Of a stretch of 38,099 nucleotides of DNA, positions 32,481 to 38,099 are shown one piece after another. The translations under genes were made by a program, and so were the position numbers. Each line of letters begins with the position of its first letter. The first letter of the stretch is position 1. Origin of the DNA: Acephala macrosclerotiorum (lineage: Eukaryota; Ascomycota; Leotiomycetes; Helotiales; Mollisiaceae); the NCBI GenBank assembly GCA_014904845.1, contig MU119560.1, forward strand, positions 1-38,099. The letters run 5' to 3'. The notes under the pieces were generated by a model. The model was not told the DNA's origin. It saw nothing but the letters and a program-made list of their open reading frames with translations, and searched no databases.

Positions 32481-35400
32481 TTAATAATTTTTTTTTAATT
32501 CGTAAATTAAAAAAAATAAAAATATTATTATAATTATTAATATATTATTTTATTATTAAATAATAAAAAAAAATTTAATCGTAAATTAATTATTATTACG
32601 TATTATAATATTTAATTAATTAAATTAAATTTAAAAAAAAAAATTAAATTTAATATTTATAATTTTTGAATTAATTAAAAATTTTACTTTTGAAAATATT
32701 AAAATAATAATTATATTTTTTTTTTAATATTATTTTTTTTAATAATTATTTTTTTTATTATTTTTATTTTTATTAATTAATTTTTAAATTTTAAAATATT
32801 ATATTTATTTTTATATTTTAATATTAAAATAATTAATATTAATAAACGATTTAAATAATTTATTAATATTAAATTTAATTATAATATTAATTGAATTATT
32901 ATTTTTAATAATTTATTGAAATTTTAAAAAAATTTTACGTTCGTATAATTATTTAATAATTATAATATCGATTATAAAATATTTTTTTTTAATAATATTA
33001 AATTTAATTATATATTCGTAAAAAAAAAAAATAAATATAAATAATTATAAAAATTGAATTTAATTTTAATCGTTTTATAATAAAATTAAAATTTTTATAT
33101 CGATTTTTATTATTATTACGTATAATTTAAAAATTAAAACAATATAAATAATTTTTTTATATTTTATTGAATTTTAATAAAATAAATTATTTTATAAATT
33201 GAATTATTTATTATTATAAGTTTTTTGATTAAAAATAATAATATATTCGATTTATAAATTAAAGTTTTTATTTATAATAAAAAAATCGTTTATAAAAATA
33301 AAAAACTTTATTAAATATAAATTTAAATAAAAAAATTAAAATTTATAATCGAAATTATTTATTTATTATTATAATTATTTATTTAATATTATAATTTTTT
33401 TTTTAAAAATTTTAATATTAAATTATTATCGATATATTATATGTAATTTTTAATTAATAAATAAAATCAATATATATTTTTCGAATATATTATTCGAAAT
33501 ACGTTTATTTATAAAAATTTAATTTTAAATTAATTAAATTTAAACGTTTATTTTATTTTTTTTATAAAAATATAATTTTATTTTTAATTTTATTTATTAT
33601 TAATTTATATTTATTAAATAATAATAAAATATTTAATATATAAATTTTTATAAATTTAATTAATAATTTAATTTTTTATAATTTAAAATTTTTTAATTTT
33701 ATAAAAATTTAATTTTTTAAAATAAATATATTATCGATTTATATATTGATTATTTCGAATAAAATATAATTATTTTTTATAATAAATAAATAAAAATCGA
33801 AAATTAAAAATTTTATTAAAAGTTTATTTTTATAATAAACGTTATATATTTTATATTAATATATTTTCATTTTTTTAAATTTAAAAAATAAAATTAAAAT
33901 AATAATACTTTGTTAATTAATATATTAATTTTTTTTTTTTACAAAAAATTATAAATAAATCGTTTAAAATAATAATAATTTCTTTTATATAAAAATTTAT
34001 AAATAATTGTTTATTTTTTTTTTTTTTAATTAAATAAATTTAAAAATATAAAATAAAATTTTTATTATAATTTGAAATAAATATAAATTTTTTTTTAAAA
34101 TATATAAAAAAATTTTGATTAAACGAAATAAATTAAATATATTTTTTTTTAATTTTATATTTTTTTTCAAAAAATTTAATTTTAAATTTAAATTTTTTAA
34201 TAAATTTTTTTAATAAATAATTTTTTAATTATTTTTTAAATTTTTTTATTTATTATTAAAAATATATATAATATTTTTTTTAAATAAATATATTTAAATT
34301 TAAAAATAAATCAATTAAATAATAATTTTATAAATTATTTTTTATTTATAAAACGTTATTAATTTAATAAATAATATAATATTTTCGAATTATAATTATT
34401 ATATTTTTTTATCGTTTTAGTTTTAACGATAATTAATATTATAATATTTAAAAATAAATATTAAAAATAATTTTATTTAATTTTATTATATTATTTATTA
34501 TTTTAATCGTTATTTAAAGTTTTTTTTTTTATAAATTGAAAATTTTTTAAAATAATATATTATATATACGTTTTAATAAAACGTAATATTTTTTTATTAA
34601 ATTGATCGAATTATAAGTTTTTATTAATATAATTTTCAAATTAATATTTATATTTTTAATATTATTATAAAAGATTTTAAAATTAAAATTTATTTCGAAA
34701 TTATAAATAACAAATATTAATAATTTAAATTAAATATTAATTTAATATATTTAAAAAACGTTTTATATTTTTTTTTATTAATATATTAATAAGAAATTTT
34801 ATAGTTTAAAATATTTTAATTTCGTTTATAATTTAAAATATTAATTTTTCGTCGATTTATAATACGTTTAAATAAACGAAATAATTAAAATTATAATCGT
34901 CGTATAATATAAATTTAAAGCGATTAAAAAATTTATTATTTATTTAATATTATTAATAAAAAACATTTATTTTTTTAATTTTTTTGAAATTTATAAAATA
35001 TTTTTTACGTTTTAATATTCGCGCGAATTTAACGATTAATAAATATTCGAAACGTTTATATAATCGTTTAAATTTCGTTTTAATTAAATAATAAATAATA
35101 AAATCGATTTTTATTATAAAACTTTTGTAATTATTATAAATTAAATTTTTAAATAAATTAAATAATAATTAAAAATATTTAAATATTTTAATAATAAATA
35201 TATATTATTTATTTTAAATAAATATATTATTAAAATTATTGAATTTAATTTATAATTTATTTATATTTTAAAAAAAATTAAAAAAATAAAATTTATTAAA
35301 ACTACGTAAAACGTAATACGTTTAATTAATATATTAATATTAATAGTTTTAAAAAATAAAATTTTATTCATTTCAAATTTAATTATTATTTTTTTAATTT

Positions 35401-37146
35401 TAAATTCGTTTAATTTAATATTTTGAATTTTTTAAAAAATTAAATATTAATTTTTATCGATAATAAATTGTTAAACGATATTAATATCGATTATAATATT
35501 TATAAAAACGTTTAATACGTAATAATTTATTAAATACGATTTTATATTAATAAATATAAAAAATAATCTCGATTATATTATAATACTCGATATTATATAA
35601 TAAATTAATTAGTAATTAAATAATTCAATAATTTTATATTTATTAATCGTATTATAAAATATTATAAAATAATTAATTATTCGCGTAATATTATTTTCGA
35701 ATAAATTTTTTTTTAATAAATTTAACGACGAATTATTCGTATTTTTTAATAATATTAAAATTTAATTTTTCGAATTTAATTACAAATTAAATTATTTTAT
35801 TTTTATTAAACAATTTCGATTTTTTAAAATCGTCGTATATTTTTTTCTTTTTTTTAACGTATAACGAATATTTTAATAATTCGAGTTTTCGTAAATAAAA
35901 TTCTTTTTTTCGTTTTAATATATAATCGATTTTTTATAATTAATTCGATCGTTATATTGAGTATTTTTATTAAAATATTTATAATTTACAAAATACAATT
36001 TAATTGTATTTTAATAATTTTTTTTTTTGAATTATAAAAATTTTAAAAATTATTTTTATTTTCGTTTAAAATAAAATCGCATTATAAACGTTTTTATATA
36101 TAATTTAAAAATTTAATAAAAATCGAAAAAACGTTTAATAGTATTTCAATATATTTTAATAAACGTAATAAAATTTATTTCGTATAATAATTTTTATTCG
36201 TATATTTGAATTATAATAAATATAATAATATTTTATTAATTAAATATTCGATTTTAACATTTTTTAATTTTGAAATTCGATTTTACGATTTTAATTATTT
36301 TATTAAAAAAAACTTTTTTTTAATAAATTTTTAATAATAAAATTTATTAGTTTTATTAATAAATATAATTAAAAACGTATTATAATAATTCTTGAATTTA
36401 ACGTTTATTTTCAAATATAAATTTTTAAATACTCGTATAAATATATTTAGTAAATTTTTTTTTTTATAATATTTAAATTTATTATTGTAAATTTTTATAA
36501 AAATAATTAATTTTATAATTGAAATTATATATTAATCGATTAAATTTTTTTAATAATTTTTTAATTTTTAATAATAATAGAAATAATAAATTTTATTTCA
36601 ATTTTTTATTTTTTAATAATAAATTTAATAATAATATTTTATTATACTTTTAAAATTATTTTTAAAATATTATATATTCGAATAATATTATTTTTTTAAT
36701 TTTTTTAATTTTTTTAATTTATTTTATTTTTAAATCGATTATATTTTTTTATAAATTAAAATTTTTTATTAAATTTTTTTTTATAATTTTTTTATATAAT
36801 TATTTTAATTATTTTTTTTGATTTGTAATATTTATTAATATTTTTAAAATTTTAATAAATCGCTTTTTTAATATTTATATTTTATATATTCGTAAAAAAT
36901 TTTATAATTTTTTTTTTCGTATTTTTAATTTTTTTTTTTTTAAATATTTTTTTATATTTTATTTATAATTTATAATTCTAATTATTTTTAGTTTTAAAAT
37001 TTTATATTTATTTTAATATATATTATATTGAATCGAAAAATAAAAAAAATGAAAAAAATAATTTTTTAATTAAAATAATATTTTAAAAAAATACGATCGT
37101 ATTCTCGAAAAAAGTTTTATCGAATTATATTATATTTAATAAATAT
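32481..37146 (-). pseudogene. Gag-Pol relic of copia E
   Basis: Homologous positions can be followed through RNase H (about 32870-33370), reverse transcriptase (about 33500-34010), integrase (about 34260-35000), protease (about 35150-35560) and Gag (about 35700-37146). The Gag start position is ATA at 37144-37146. The coding content is erased, and alignment to copy C is the only basis for the call. Confidence 0.7.
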
Positions 37147-37607
37147 AATAATTCGACGAATTTTCATATTAAATTTATAAAAATTATTTTAAAATTATTT
37201 AATAAATTATAATAAAATACTTATTATTAATACGCAAAAAAACGTAAAATAAAAAATTAATTAATTATTACGCAAATAAATAAATATATAATATAAATAT
37301 AAATTGAAATTTATAAATAAAAAACTCGATTATATATAAATAAAAATCACGTACGTAATACGTAAATATAAAAAGTTTCTCGTAATATTAATTTTAAATA
37401 AAAAAAAAAAAATATATAAAATCGTAATATTTTTTAAAAATTTAATAATTTTTTTTAATATAAATAAAAATAATTTTTTTTAAATTTAATTAAATTTATA
37501 AATTACGTATAATTTAAATTTTTTTATTCGATTGATTTTATTTAATTATTATTTTTTCGTAAATAATTTTATTATTTTATAATCGAATAAATTTAATTAT
37601 TAATTAA

Positions 37608-37801
37608 TATTAATACGTTTAAAAACAAATTATAAAATATTAAAATTTTAATTTAATTTTTTTTTTTTAAAAAAAAGTATTTATTTATTTATATAATTAA
37701 ATAAAATAAACGTAAAATTAAAAAATAAATATTAAAATAATAAAAATTAAAATTAAAATTATTTAATCGATCGTTTAAACAATTATTTGATTAAATCGAT
37801 A
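37608..37801 (-). repeat. 5' LTR of copia E, degraded
   Basis: About 194 bp. It keeps ATCGATCGTTTAAAC, a remnant of the LTR hairpin, and the TATA-like block. Confidence 0.75.
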
Positions 37802-37806
37802 TTATT
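37802..37806. repeat. Target-site duplication of copia E, right copy
   Basis: TTATT, partner of 32291-32295. Confidence 0.65.
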
Positions 37807-38066
37807 GAAATAATATTTAATTAATCGAATAAATATTCGAAATAATAATCAATTATATATTATACAAAAAAATTATTATTTACGAAATTAAATTATAAAA
37901 TATACGATAAAAAACTATTTATAATAATCGAAAGATTTAAAATTTAAAAAATTTATTTAAAAAAATTAAAATATTAAATACGAGTATTTATAAATTATAA
38001 AAACTTAATATTTTTTACGATAATAAAAAAATTTAATCGACGATAAATATAATAAATAAAAATATT

Positions 38067-38099
<33 letters not shown>
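37807..38099. other. AT-rich flank ending in a 26-base A run
   Basis: No gene. C and G are mainly in CpG. The window ends in an uninterrupted A run at 38074-38099, which may continue beyond the window or mark an assembly edge. Confidence 0.6.

Larger units (their letters stand above)
32296..37801 (-). mobile_element. Ty1/copia copy E, oldest, extremely RIPed, with deletions
   Basis: 5506 bp, collinear with copies A to C from LTR to LTR, but almost every C and G outside CpG is gone. It is about 0.8 kb shorter than C. Gaps lie in both LTRs, in the reverse transcriptase region (about 350 bases missing near 33900-33930), near 34250 and near 36215. No frame survives. It shows how far RIP has gone in this genome and is a bridge for recognising the deserts as dead transposons. 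Confidence 0.9.

Noticed and set aside
38074..38099. Terminal A run as a LINE poly(A) tail or telomere
   Set aside because: No upstream LINE sequence and no TTAGGG-type repeats; the run reaches the window edge, so its nature cannot be judged.

Overview
The window looks like a gene-free, repeat-dominated AT isochore of a filamentous ascomycete (Pezizomycotina-type fungus). Two things suggest this. The only recognisable coding sequence is a fungal-type Ty1/copia Gag-Pol. Almost all the DNA also carries the mark of repeat-induced point mutation (RIP), meaning C:G to T:A transitions that turn tryptophan and glutamine codons into stops. I see no intact host gene, tRNA, rRNA or CRISPR array.

Layout. 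1-1420 is an almost pure A/T desert. 1421-8683 is a short inverted-repeat element, here called R1, split by a full copia copy A (1864-8215, + strand, target duplication CAAGT/CAAAT). 8684-14436 is AT desert with a 16-bp/33-bp minisatellite at 13123-13269. 14484-15300 is a pyrimidine tract followed by an anomalous, non-RIPed, ordinary-GC island of unknown origin. 15301-18634 is AT desert containing a RIPed relative (16170-16290) of a fragment found inside R1.

18635-31327 is a nested pair on the - strand. The older copy B has its 3' part at 18635-23909 and its 5' part at 30240-31327. It was split by the youngest copy C (23910-30239), which has a perfect ATTTT target duplication. 31347-32110 is a second, inverted, uninterrupted R1. 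32296-37801 is the oldest copia copy E (- strand, perfect TTATT duplication), followed by AT-rich flank to the end.

All four copia copies belong to one family. They have 229-bp LTRs (shorter in decayed copies), a leader with a poly(A) tract, and one long frame encoding Gag, a protease, integrase, reverse transcriptase and RNase H. In C a one-base homopolymer frameshift separates Gag from Pol. Every copy is dead: starts, catalytic residues and Trp codons have been hit by RIP. The visible degree of RIP runs E > B > A > C, which agrees with the nesting. The frame continues after the apparent end of Pol for about 80 codons in A, B and C, and the intervening stops are of the kind RIP makes from TGG, so the true Pol may carry a C-terminal extension.

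In the deserts, the few remaining C bases sit almost only in CpG, which points to a deamination process that spares CpG.
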